From Rhodococcoides kyotonense (GTDB lineage: Bacteria > Actinomycetota > Actinomycetes > Mycobacteriales > Mycobacteriaceae), in NCBI RefSeq assembly GCF_001645385.1, contig NZ_LVHI01000041.1, forward strand, positions 113,144 through 172,994: a stretch of 59,851 nt of DNA, read 5' to 3'. This document shows, piece after piece, positions 52,843 to 59,851 of this stretch; the stretch's first letter is position 1, and every line of letters begins with the position of its first letter. Position numbers and translations under genes: made by a program. The notes under the pieces are model-generated. The model did no database searches and was not told the origin of the DNA. It was given only the letters and a program-made list of their open reading frames with translations.

Positions 52843-54449
52843 GACTGCCTCGTCCACGTCTGCAGCGACCACCACGGTCCCCATGTCACACCGTGCGCAT
52901 GCGGTTCGAGGATCGGCCCGGACTTCGTCCAGTCCGAATCCTTCGACACGTACGTGTGGTCGAGGAACACCAGATAGACGTAACCGGGATCGTCGACGTA
53001 CGCCCGCTGCATGTCGCGATACGCCGCGTCACGTTCGGCTGGGTCGAGGCTCCGACGTCCGGCCTCGAGCGCAGCATCGACGGCTGGGTTCGAGTAGTCG
53101 CTCGCGTTGTCGTAGATGCTGCCGACTCCCGGTTTCACGAACTCGGAATCGAGTGCGTTGTACGCCTGGGTATCCGGGTCGTACGGTTCGGAACCACCGC
53201 CGAGCAGCGTCGCGTCGTACGAGATGCGCGGGTCGATCCGGTCCCAGGACAAAGCCTCCAGATTCACTTCGACGCCGACCGCCAACGCATCGGATGCGAA
53301 CGCCTGGGCCAGATCCCGTCGCACCGTGTCCGACGCGTTGTACATCACCGAGAACTCGGCACGCACCCCGTCCCTGACGCGTATGCCGTCGGGCCCGACG
53401 ACCCACCCCGCCGCGGTCAGGAGCCGTTCCGCCTCAGCGGGATCGTAGGGGAACGCGGCCGATGGCTCGTACGCAGCGCCGTACACCTCCGGGATGGGTG
53501 TCGCGGCGGGGCGGCCGTGTCCGCCGAGGATGTTGTCGACCATCGACTGGCGGTTCGCGGCGAGGTTCAACGCCATCCGCATCGCCTTGTCCCCTGCGAC
53601 GGGATTGTCGGTCGGCAGGGACACACCTCGCCAGTCCGCAGACGTGTTGGCGGTCAACGACATTCCGTCACGTCCGTCGAGAGTCTCGGCGAGCAGCGGC
53701 GGGAGGTTGGTTCCGTCGATCTCCCCCGCCGCCATACGCTGGGCTCGGGTGTTGTCGTCCGGAACGTACAGCAGAGTCAACTTCTTCACTTCCGGTGCGC
53801 CGTCGAAATAGTCCTCGTTGGCTTCGAACACCGCACGGTCGGGAGACAGGTCGACAAGCGTGTACGGGCCGGTCCCGATCGGCGCGGTGTTCAGACTCGA
53901 CTCGGCCGCAAGCCCCTCGGTCGCAACGGATTCCGACGGTACGATGCCGATCAGCATCTTCGTCGGCATCGCCGAATAGGGATAGGCGAGACGAAATTCG
54001 ACGGTCCGAGGGTCGAGCGCGGTCACCTCGGTGATCATGTCGAACGACGACCGTGCCTCCGACGCCGACGCCGGATTCAGGATGGCGTCGTAGGTGGCGA
54101 CGACATCCGCCGCGTCGAACGTCGACCCGTCGGAGAACGTGACACCCTCGCGCAACGGAACCGTCCAGACGGTCGCGTCGGCATTGGCAGTCGGGAGCTC
54201 CGTCGCGAGGGACGGTTCGAAACCGGGAAGACCGTCGGCGCCGTCGAGCTTCAGCAGCCCGTCGTACATCTTGGCCTCACCCGCGGCGCCGTAACCGGCG
54301 ATCGGGTTGTAGCCACCGAGTTCGTAGCCGTCCGCGAGGACGAGACCGTCCTGGGCCGACGAGCCCGACGAGTTCGTCGGCGCGCTGCACGCAGCCAGTG
54401 CGAGAGCGCACAGGGATGCAGCGCCCACAGCCAGTCCTGACCGAGCCAT
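52839..54449 (-). CDS. ABC transporter substrate-binding lipoprotein (DppA/NikA-like)
   Basis: The protein has 536 residues from the ATG at 54449, chosen because GGAGG lies 4 bases before it; another ATG 18 bases upstream lacks this. The lipobox LALAAC gives lipidated Cys21. The body is a family-5 extracellular binding protein (WTVPLREGVTFSDGSTFDAADVVATYDAI, PIGTGPYTLVD, MRMALNLAANRQSMVDNILGGHG). Substrates of this family include peptides, nickel chelates and opines; the actual ligand cannot be told. It is the first gene of the five-gene importer operon. Confidence 0.92.
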   Translation of the reverse strand: MARSGLAVGAASLCALALAACSAPTNSSGSSAQDGLVLADGYELGGYNPIAGYGAAGEAKMYDGLLKLDGADGLPGFEPSLATELPTANADATVWTVPLREGVTFSDGSTFDAADVVATYDAILNPASASEARSSFDMITEVTALDPRTVEFRLAYPYSAMPTKMLIGIVPSESVATEGLAAESSLNTAPIGTGPYTLVDLSPDRAVFEANEDYFDGAPEVKKLTLLYVPDDNTRAQRMAAGEIDGTNLPPLLAETLDGRDGMSLTANTSADWRGVSLPTDNPVAGDKAMRMALNLAANRQSMVDNILGGHGRPAATPIPEVYGAAYEPSAAFPYDPAEAERLLTAAGWVVGPDGIRVRDGVRAEFSVMYNASDTVRRDLAQAFASDALAVGVEVNLEALSWDRIDPRISYDATLLGGGSEPYDPDTQAYNALDSEFVKPGVGSIYDNASDYSNPAVDAALEAGRRSLDPAERDAAYRDMQRAYVDDPGYVYLVFLDHTYVSKDSDWTKSGPILEPHAHGVTWGPWWSLQTWTRQS

Positions 54450-54556
54450 CGACCCTCCTTCGTTCATCTGAGCACTTGTTCAGATAAACAAATAGTCCCA
54501 CAGACGACGAGGGACGGCAGCGAGACGACCGACTACCGCCCGGTCGTCCGGCAAGA

Positions 54557-54574
54557 CTGGACGATCGGGTAGGG
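54557..54574. promoter_or_regulatory. Motif shared with the alcohol dehydrogenase promoter
   Basis: CTGGACGATCGGGTAGGG contains, inverted, the 12-base string CCTACCCGATCG found at 47944. It lies about 113 bases upstream of the binding-protein ATG and just past the MFS stop. A related half site (CTACCGCCCGGTCGTCC) lies next to it at 54533-54549, making a large imperfect hairpin that could also end the MFS message. Confidence 0.4.
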
Positions 54575-54575
54575 C

Positions 54576-55829
54576 TCAGACCTGAACTGCCACAGCGCTT
54601 CGCTCGCGCCTCGAGGCGACGATGCTGCCCACCGACGACGCCAGCGCCAACACGATCACCATCCCGCCGTAGACCACTGCGGTCGGCTCCAGACCGAAAC
54701 CGTGAACCGCCAGGCCACCGACCACGGCAGGAACGCTGAATGCGGTGTAACTGATGACGAACGTGGTCGCGAAGGCACTGCCTCGCTCGGCCGCGGGAAC
54801 CAGCGCGCCGAGTGTGCGCATCGCACCCAGGAAGGCACTACCCCACCCTGCCCCGGCGACGACCGCACCTGCGAAGTACAGCGTTACCGATCCGGCAGCG
54901 ACGGCGATCAACGACGCAGTGACACCGACGGACAACACGATCGCCCCGCCGATCATCACAGCTCGAGGTGGTCGATGCCGAACCGTCGCGGCCGCAGCGG
55001 AACCCGAGAAGAAGAGGGCGAAGATCTCGAGCCCGCCGACGATGTGATTGTCGATGCCGAACAACGAACCCATGATCGACGGCCCGAGCGACAGGTGGAA
55101 CCCGCCGAGCGACCACGTTGCGATCAATACCGGGACGATCAACAGGAACTGCGCGCGAATACCCTCCGGGATCGAGACTTTCGGCCAGAGCAACTGTGCA
55201 AGGTGGCGACGGGACTCCACGCCGTGCAAGGCCGATGTCTCCGGCACGAACAACAACACTGCCGCCAGGAGGACCGTCGACGCGATCAGGAGCGCGAAGA
55301 CGAGAACCGTCGGTGCCGGTGCGAGTTGAACCAGCAGCCCGGAACCCAGTGCACCGGTGGCCAATCCGATCGACGGTGCCACACTGTTCACCAGCGGGCC
55401 CGACCATTCCGACGGCTGTAGATCGATCACAGCTGCGCTCAGAGCCCCCGTTGCCGTTCCCGCGGCCAATCCCTGCACGACGCGCGCCGCGATCAGAGTC
55501 GGCACGTCGTCGGCGACGACGAACAGCACGAGGCTGACGACCAGAAGTCCGAGCGCTCCGAACATGATCGGCTTTCGACCCACATGGTCGGACAGGCTTC
55601 CGACAACCAACAGCGCCACGAGCAGAGCGAGCGCGTACACGGCGAACACGATCGTCAGTGTCGTCGACGAGAAGCCCCAAGCTTGCTGATAGACCGGGTA
55701 CAGCGGCGACGGTGCCGCCGACGACGCCATGACGACGAGATACGTCACTCCGACCGCGAGGAACGCGATCGAAGGCGGCATCCGTCGTGCCGATCGCTTC
55801 GCCGTTTCGGGCGCAACCGTCTCAGTCAT
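54576..55829 (-). CDS. MFS transporter, probable drug/metabolite exporter
   Basis: The protein has 417 residues with about 12 membrane segments. Motif A between helices 2 and 3 reads GSLSDHVGRKPIM. SSAAPSPLYPVYQ in helix 1 and GAGWGSAFLGAMRTLGALVP in the second half are typical of actinobacterial MFS efflux proteins. It is divergent from a TetR gene 95 bases away, the usual arrangement for a repressor-controlled exporter. The substrate is unknown. Confidence 0.9.
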   Translation of the reverse strand: MTETVAPETAKRSARRMPPSIAFLAVGVTYLVVMASSAAPSPLYPVYQQAWGFSSTTLTIVFAVYALALLVALLVVGSLSDHVGRKPIMFGALGLLVVSLVLFVVADDVPTLIAARVVQGLAAGTATGALSAAVIDLQPSEWSGPLVNSVAPSIGLATGALGSGLLVQLAPAPTVLVFALLIASTVLLAAVLLFVPETSALHGVESRRHLAQLLWPKVSIPEGIRAQFLLIVPVLIATWSLGGFHLSLGPSIMGSLFGIDNHIVGGLEIFALFFSGSAAAATVRHRPPRAVMIGGAIVLSVGVTASLIAVAAGSVTLYFAGAVVAGAGWGSAFLGAMRTLGALVPAAERGSAFATTFVISYTAFSVPAVVGGLAVHGFGLEPTAVVYGGMVIVLALASSVGSIVASRRERSAVAVQV

Positions 55830-55924
55830 GGAACCTCCCCAAGCGCCTAACGCAACTTCTATTGCTTTAGACGACGATAGACCGATGGCTGCACTAACGC
55901 CAATCCGTTTGCAATAATGGAGAA
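55830..55924. promoter_or_regulatory. Divergent MFS/TetR promoter region
   Basis: Two similar imperfect inverted repeats are present: GCAACTTCTATTGC (55852-55865) and CCAATCCGTTTGCAATA near 55900-55916. Both have CAAT and TTGC half sites 4-5 bases apart. They are plausible twin operators for the TetR gene, which would control both itself and the exporter. Confidence 0.4.
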
Positions 55925-56497
55925 ATGTCCGTTACCGATCGCCGTACGGCCCGCCCGGGCGGGCGCAGCGCCCGTGTCCGCGCCGATGTTCATCGGGCGG
56001 TCACCGAGCTGATCGGTGAAGAGGTCGACGCCTTGTCGATTCCCCTGGTTGCCGAACGCGCAGGCGTGGCTGCCACCACCGTGTATCGCCGGTGGGGCGA
56101 CCTCGACGCCTTACGCACCGAGGTGGCGATGGAAGTCCTGACGGCCGACGGCCCCGTGCCCGACACCGGTGACCTTCATCGCGATCTGGCCATCTGGTGC
56201 GAATTCCTCGTCACCGACATCGCACGACCCGAACGCACCTCGTTTCTGCGCACTGTCGTGGGGTCGACGAAGGACGACACAGGCAAGAGTCACTGCCTCG
56301 ACAAACGCGAACTGCAGATCGACACCATCCTCGGGCACGCCCGCGACCGCGGAGAGCCCGCCCCCACCCGCGACGACGTCATGGATCACGTCGTCGCGCC
56401 GTTGTACTTCCGCATCCTGTTCGGACTCGGCGGTACGGACGTCAGCTATGCGCGCTCACTGGTCGATCGACTGTTCCAGCACGAGGCCCGCGAGTAA
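55925..56497 (+). CDS. TetR-family regulator of the MFS exporter
   Basis: The protein has 190 residues. The DNA-binding part LSIPLVAERAGVAATTVYRRWGDLDALRTEVAMEVL (about 37-71) is a clear TetR helix-turn-helix of the subgroup with an RRWxxxxAL motif. The C-terminal half has CEFLVTDIARPER and VVAPLYFRILFG. It is divergent from the MFS gene and likely represses it until an exported compound binds. Its 3' end overlaps the convergent racemase-like gene by 42 bases. Confidence 0.9.
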   Translation: MSVTDRRTARPGGRSARVRADVHRAVTELIGEEVDALSIPLVAERAGVAATTVYRRWGDLDALRTEVAMEVLTADGPVPDTGDLHRDLAIWCEFLVTDIARPERTSFLRTVVGSTKDDTGKSHCLDKRELQIDTILGHARDRGEPAPTRDDVMDHVVAPLYFRILFGLGGTDVSYARSLVDRLFQHEARE

Positions 56498-57238
56498 CCG
56501 TCCTTCGTGGTGCGCCAGCGCGCTCGCCGGGAGGCTGCCGTCACGTCCGCTGAGCGAGACCGTCACCGCACCCGACCCCGACGCGGGGCGACCCAACTGG
56601 TCGATGCGCCGAAGGGTCTGTCGCGCAACGGCTTCCGCGCTGTCGAACAGCGTGACACCATCCGGGAGCGCCGCCGCGATCTCGGCGGCGACGAGCGGGT
56701 AGTGCGTACACCCGAGCACGACGGCCTCGACATCCGAGGGCGTCGCGGCCGCGGCGGCATCGATGGCGCGTGAGATGCCGTCCCTGTCCCCCCGATCGAT
56801 GGCGTCGGCCAGCCCATGGCAGGCGATCGCAGACACGGTACGACCGGGTGCGAAATCCTCGATCAACCGCGCTTGATAGGCACTTGCCGTCGTCGCCGCC
56901 GTTGCCCAGACAGCGATCCGATCATGTTCTGCCGCAGCGGGTTTGATCGCGGGAACCGTGCCGACGACGGGAACGGCCGTACCCAGGTGAGCACGCAGGT
57001 GCGTCAACGCGGTGACGCTTGCCGTGTTGCACGGCAACACGATCACCTCCGCGCCGGACGCGACGGCCCGATCGGCGGTCCCGAGTACACGGTCGACGAC
57101 CCACTCGTCGGCCTTCGGTCCCCACGGAGCCCCGTCCGGGTCCATGAGGAGGAACAGATCGAGCTCGGGACGCAGTGTTCGAAGATGTGCCGACGTCGGC
57201 AACATTCCGAGTCCCGAGTCGATCAGTCCGACGATCAT
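56456..57238 (-). CDS. Glutamate-racemase-like Asp/Glu racemase family protein
   Basis: The protein has 260 residues. The catalytic cysteines are Cys70 (VLPCNTAS) and Cys177 (LGCTHYPLVAAEI), with IDSGLG at residues 6-11. This fits MurI, which makes D-glutamate for peptidoglycan. However, the segment after the first motif (LRTLRPELDLFLLMDPDGAPWGPK) departs from the usual DTARxPYG pattern. It may therefore be a MurI paralogue with another substrate rather than the housekeeping enzyme. It is 3 bases upstream of metB's stop on the same strand. Confidence 0.78.
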   Translation of the reverse strand: MIVGLIDSGLGMLPTSAHLRTLRPELDLFLLMDPDGAPWGPKADEWVVDRVLGTADRAVASGAEVIVLPCNTASVTALTHLRAHLGTAVPVVGTVPAIKPAAAEHDRIAVWATAATTASAYQARLIEDFAPGRTVSAIACHGLADAIDRGDRDGISRAIDAAAAATPSDVEAVVLGCTHYPLVAAEIAAALPDGVTLFDSAEAVARQTLRRIDQLGRPASGSGAVTVSLSGRDGSLPASALAHHEGRLLAGLVLEQSIDQ

Positions 57239-57241
57239 TCC

Positions 57242-58417
57242 TTACTGACCCAGCGCCTGCTCGATGTCGCCGACGAGATCGGCACCGTCTTCGATACCGA
57301 CCGACAGACGCACCAAGTCGTCCGGAACCTCGAGCAAGGAACCGGCCGTCGACGCGTGCGTCATCGCACCGGGGTGCTCGATGAGCGACTCGACGCCGCC
57401 GAGCGACTCTGCCAGCGTGAAGATCTCCGTGCGCGCGCAGAAGTCCAGCGCAGCCTGCTTGCCGCCCTTCAACCGCACCGAGATCATGCCGCCGAAGCGT
57501 CGCATCTGCTTGGCGGCGACCGCGTGCGACGGGTGCTCGGCGAGACCCGGGTAGATGACCTGCGAGATGGCCGAGTGCCCGGAGAGCACCTCCACGATCT
57601 TCTCCGCATTGTCGCTGTGACGTTCCATGCGCAGGGCGAGGGTCTTGATGCCACGCAGCGTCAAGAACGCGTCGAACGGTCCGGGAACGCCGCCTGCGCC
57701 GTTCTGCAGGAACGCGAACGCCGCGTCGAGCTCCTCGTCGTCGGTGACGAGCGCGCCACCGACGACGTCGGAGTGTCCGCCGATGTACTTGGTCGTCGAG
57801 TGCAGTGCGACGTCGGCACCGAGCTGCAGCGGCTGCTGCAGGTAGGGCGACGCGAACGTGTTGTCGACGACGAGCTTCGCATTGCCCTCGTGCGCGACAC
57901 CGGCAAGCGCCTCGATGTCACCGACGTTCAGGAGCGGGTTCGTGGGCGTCTCGACCCACACGAGCTTCGTGTTGGGGCGGATGGCATCACGCACGGCGTC
58001 GACGTCGGAGACCGCGGCGACCGAGTACTCGATTCCCCACTGCGTGAACACCTTGTCGATCAGACGGAACGTACCGCCGTACGCGTCGTTCGGAATGACG
58101 AGGTGATCGCCGGGACGCAAGGTCGCGCGCAGCAGCGCGTCCGTCGCAGCCATGCCCGACGAGAACGCGCGCCCGTAGGTGCCCGACTCGATCGCCGCGA
58201 GGTTGGCCTCGAGCGGCCGACGCGTCGGATTACCGGTGCGTGCGTATTCGAAGCCGCTGCGCATACCGCCGACGCCGTCCTGAGCGAACGTCGAGCTCGC
58301 GTAGATCGGCACGTTGACCGCGCCCGTCAGCGGATCGGGTTCGTACCCGGCATGAACCGCCTTGGTGGAAAACCCCTGCCAGGAGGTGCTGTCTGCCTTG
58401 CTGCGCTGCTCACTCAT
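57242..58417 (-). CDS. metB: Cystathionine gamma-synthase
   Basis: The protein has 391 residues from the ATG at 58417; the longer open frame is not homologous. Typical motifs of the Cys/Met-metabolism PLP family are YARTGNPTRRPLEANLAAIE, FSSGMAATDALL, WVETPTNPLLNV and the PLP lysine in LHSTTKYIGGHSDVVGG. The C-terminal ESLGGVESLIEHPGAMTHAS favours MetB/MetC over MetZ. It joins an activated homoserine and cysteine to cystathionine in methionine synthesis or runs the reverse transsulfuration step. It is divergent from the acyl-CoA dehydrogenase gene. Confidence 0.92.
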   Translation of the reverse strand: MSEQRSKADSTSWQGFSTKAVHAGYEPDPLTGAVNVPIYASSTFAQDGVGGMRSGFEYARTGNPTRRPLEANLAAIESGTYGRAFSSGMAATDALLRATLRPGDHLVIPNDAYGGTFRLIDKVFTQWGIEYSVAAVSDVDAVRDAIRPNTKLVWVETPTNPLLNVGDIEALAGVAHEGNAKLVVDNTFASPYLQQPLQLGADVALHSTTKYIGGHSDVVGGALVTDDEELDAAFAFLQNGAGGVPGPFDAFLTLRGIKTLALRMERHSDNAEKIVEVLSGHSAISQVIYPGLAEHPSHAVAAKQMRRFGGMISVRLKGGKQAALDFCARTEIFTLAESLGGVESLIEHPGAMTHASTAGSLLEVPDDLVRLSVGIEDGADLVGDIEQALGQ

Positions 58418-58490
58418 GGCTTCCAGCCTAATAGGCAGCAGAACTGAGTAGCCTGCGGGAGACACCGCCGAGAAGAAAGAGGCACCCATC

Positions 58491-59675
58491 GTGGCCGATT
58501 CGACTTCACGCTCGCAGAGCGTCGACGAACTCTTCGCCTTCGAGACCCTGCTCGACACCGAGGAGAAGGACATCCGGGCCACGGTGCGTGCGTTCGGCAC
58601 CGACCGCATTCGCCCGCACCTCGCCGACTGGTTCGAGGAGGGGACCGTCCCCGCGCGCGAACTCGCGAAAGAACTCGGGGCCCTGGGTCTGCTCGGTATG
58701 CACCTCGAAGGGTACGGCTGCGCGGGCACGTCGGCGACGGCATACGGACTCGCCTGCATGGAACTCGAGGCGATGGACTCAGGTATCCGCAGTCTCGTCT
58801 CGGTGCAGGGATCGCTCGCGATGTTCGCGATCTGGAAGTACGGGTCCGAGGAGCAGAAGCAGCAATGGCTTCCCGGCATGGCCGAGGGAAACCTGATCGG
58901 CTGCTTCGGGCTGACCGAGGCCGACTACGGCTCGAACCCCGGTGGAATGCGGACGCGCGCCAGGCAAGACGGCAGCGACTGGATTCTCGACGGCAGCAAG
59001 ATGTGGATCACCAACGGTCCCGTCGCCGACGTCGCGATCGTCTGGGCGCAGACCGACGACAAGATCCGTGGCTTCGTCGTTCCGACGGACACACCGGGCT
59101 TCACGGCGAACACCGTGAAGAAGAAGCTGTCGCTCCGGGCGTCCATCACCGGTGAGCTCGTTCTGGACGGCGTCAGGCTGCCGGAGAGCGCGATGCTGCC
59201 CGAGGCCCGCGGACTCGGCGGCCCGCTGGGCTGTCTGAACGAAGCGAGATTCGGCATCGTGTTCGGCGCGATGGGAGCGGCCAGGGACTGCCTCGAATCG
59301 GCGATCGAGTACTCGAAGACGCGCGAGGTGTTCGACAAGCCGCTCGGGGGCTATCAGCTCACGCAGGCGAAGCTCGCGAACATGGCCGTCGAACTCGGGA
59401 AGGGCGAGCTGCTCGCACTGCACCTCGGTCGACTGAAGGACCAGGGTGAACTGCGCGGCGAGCAGGTGTCGGTCGGCAAGCTGAACAACGTACGCGAGGC
59501 GCTGAAGATCGCTCGCGAATGCCGAACCATCCTGGCGGCGAACGGAATCACGCTCGAGTACCCGGTGCTACGACACGCCAACAACCTGGAGTCGGTGTTG
59601 ACGTACGAGGGCACCTCCGAGGTGCATCAGCTCGTCATCGGTCAGGCGCTCACCGGTTCCAGCGCGGTTCGGTAG
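58491..59675 (+). CDS. gcdH: Acyl-CoA dehydrogenase, glutaryl-CoA dehydrogenase-like
   Basis: The protein has 394 residues and a GTG start after a purine-rich leader. Motifs are CFGLTEADYGSNPGGMRTRA, KMWITNGPVADVAIVWAQ, RFGIVFGAMGAARDCLESAIEY and TYEGTSEVHQLVIGQALTG, which contains the catalytic glutamate. The combination GLLGMHLEGYGCAGTSATAYG and SGIRSLVSVQGSLAMFAI is characteristic of glutaryl-CoA dehydrogenases, which convert glutaryl-CoA to crotonyl-CoA in lysine/tryptophan breakdown. The stop codon is directly followed by a partial copy of the dispersed repeat. Confidence 0.85.
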   Translation: MADSTSRSQSVDELFAFETLLDTEEKDIRATVRAFGTDRIRPHLADWFEEGTVPARELAKELGALGLLGMHLEGYGCAGTSATAYGLACMELEAMDSGIRSLVSVQGSLAMFAIWKYGSEEQKQQWLPGMAEGNLIGCFGLTEADYGSNPGGMRTRARQDGSDWILDGSKMWITNGPVADVAIVWAQTDDKIRGFVVPTDTPGFTANTVKKKLSLRASITGELVLDGVRLPESAMLPEARGLGGPLGCLNEARFGIVFGAMGAARDCLESAIEYSKTREVFDKPLGGYQLTQAKLANMAVELGKGELLALHLGRLKDQGELRGEQVSVGKLNNVREALKIARECRTILAANGITLEYPVLRHANNLESVLTYEGTSEVHQLVIGQALTGSSAVR

Positions 59676-59702
59676 GCGCTCCGCGCATGTGAGTGCGAAT
59701 GT
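59675..59702. repeat. Partial copy of the dispersed palindromic element
   Basis: Read on the minus strand the sequence ends in CACATGCGCGGAGCGCC, close to the arm-plus-mini-hairpin part of copy 2 (CACATGCGCGAAGCGCC). The loop is GGA instead of GAA and the other arm is missing. It begins at the last base of the acyl-CoA dehydrogenase stop and ends 8 bases before the transposase stop, so transposon insertion may have cut it. Confidence 0.5.
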
Positions 59703-59710
59703 CGGCGGTC

Positions 59711-59851
59711 TCAAGCGGTCATCGCAACGAGCGTCTTGTCGTATGCCTTCAGAGGAGTATCCCATCCGAGGGTCCTACGGGGACGGTTGTTGAGTAGGTC
59801 CTCGACCTCGGCGAGCCGTTCTGGGGAGTGAACGGACAGATCGGTGCCTTT
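59711..59851 (-). mobile_element. 3' end of an IS30-family transposase
   Basis: The last 47 codons of a minus-strand gene are visible; the start lies beyond the right edge. The C-terminal sequence LLNNRPRRTLGWDTPLKAYD is the conserved end of the DDE domain of IS30-type transposases (LNxRPRKTLGWxTP). The stop is TGA at 59711-59713. The terminal inverted repeat cannot be defined from one side only. Confidence 0.88.

Noticed and set aside
58418..58879. N-terminal extension of cystathionine gamma-synthase
   Set aside because: It is antisense to the acyl-CoA dehydrogenase gene; known MetB proteins start near the ATG at 58417.

Overview
The window is high-GC actinobacterial DNA, most likely from Rhodococcus or a close Nocardiaceae relative. 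I base this on the GTG and TTG starts, the many 4-base gene overlaps (ATGA, GTGA), a complete mycofactocin locus, a kshB-type reductase behind a perfect KstR box, and the absence of any enteric-type ethanolamine microcompartment genes. The genus is an inference; no marker gene for it lies in the window.

Layout. (1) 1-15762, minus strand: the 5' three quarters or so of a giant non-ribosomal peptide synthetase with modules C-A-T, C-A-T, C-A-T, C-A-T-E and C-A..., running off the left edge. (2) 16182-22859: a small operon (amidohydrolase, TetR regulator, PPOX-type flavin enzyme), then a hotdog thioesterase, acetoacetyl-CoA synthetase and an acyl-CoA ligase with a palindromic operator at its start. 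(3) 22880-31137, all minus strand: ethanolamine permease, EutB and EutC, a CDF metal exporter, a DUF779 protein, an acetaldehyde-type aldehyde dehydrogenase and its GAF-domain regulator. Together these make a plausible ethanolamine to acetaldehyde to acetate route without a microcompartment. (4) 31275-47827: a very complete mycofactocin locus, mftG-F-E, an opposite-strand cassette (GntR, NCS1 transporter, hydantoin/allantoin-type racemase, P-loop kinase), two tandem mftD genes, mftC-B-A, mftR, then an mftM-like methyltransferase, a LuxR-type response regulator, a histidine kinase and an iron-type alcohol dehydrogenase. (5) 48044-49385: kshB and a small secreted PASTA protein. (6) 49421-57238: a five-gene peptide/nickel-type ABC importer, an MFS exporter with divergent TetR regulator, and a glutamate-racemase-like gene. 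(7) 57242-59851: cystathionine gamma-synthase, a glutaryl-CoA-dehydrogenase-like gene, and the 3' end of an IS30-family transposase at the right edge.

How the genes fit together. Mycofactocin is the redox cofactor used by nicotinoprotein alcohol dehydrogenases. MftA is the precursor, MftB the chaperone, MftC the radical SAM enzyme, MftE the peptidase, MftD the deaminating oxidase, MftF the glucosyltransferase, MftM the methyltransferase, and MftG passes electrons on to respiration. The two-component system and alcohol dehydrogenase next to mftM look like the control and use side of the same pathway, and the ethanolamine/aldehyde block is a metabolic neighbour dealing with C2 aldehydes.

Most notable observations: the joining of the mft core with the mftM/two-component/alcohol dehydrogenase module; the foreign-looking transporter-racemase-kinase cassette and the second mftD inside it; a dispersed palindromic element (27589, 38144, 38825, partly 59675) that supplies stop codons and the same C-terminal residues to unrelated genes; a 36-bp tandem repeat between mftR and mftM whose sequence recurs in the loop of one of those elements; and a near-palindrome shared by the alcohol dehydrogenase promoter and the ABC-importer promoter. 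No tRNA, rRNA, CRISPR array or riboswitch was recognised. The only stretch over 300 bases without a gene is 15763-16181.
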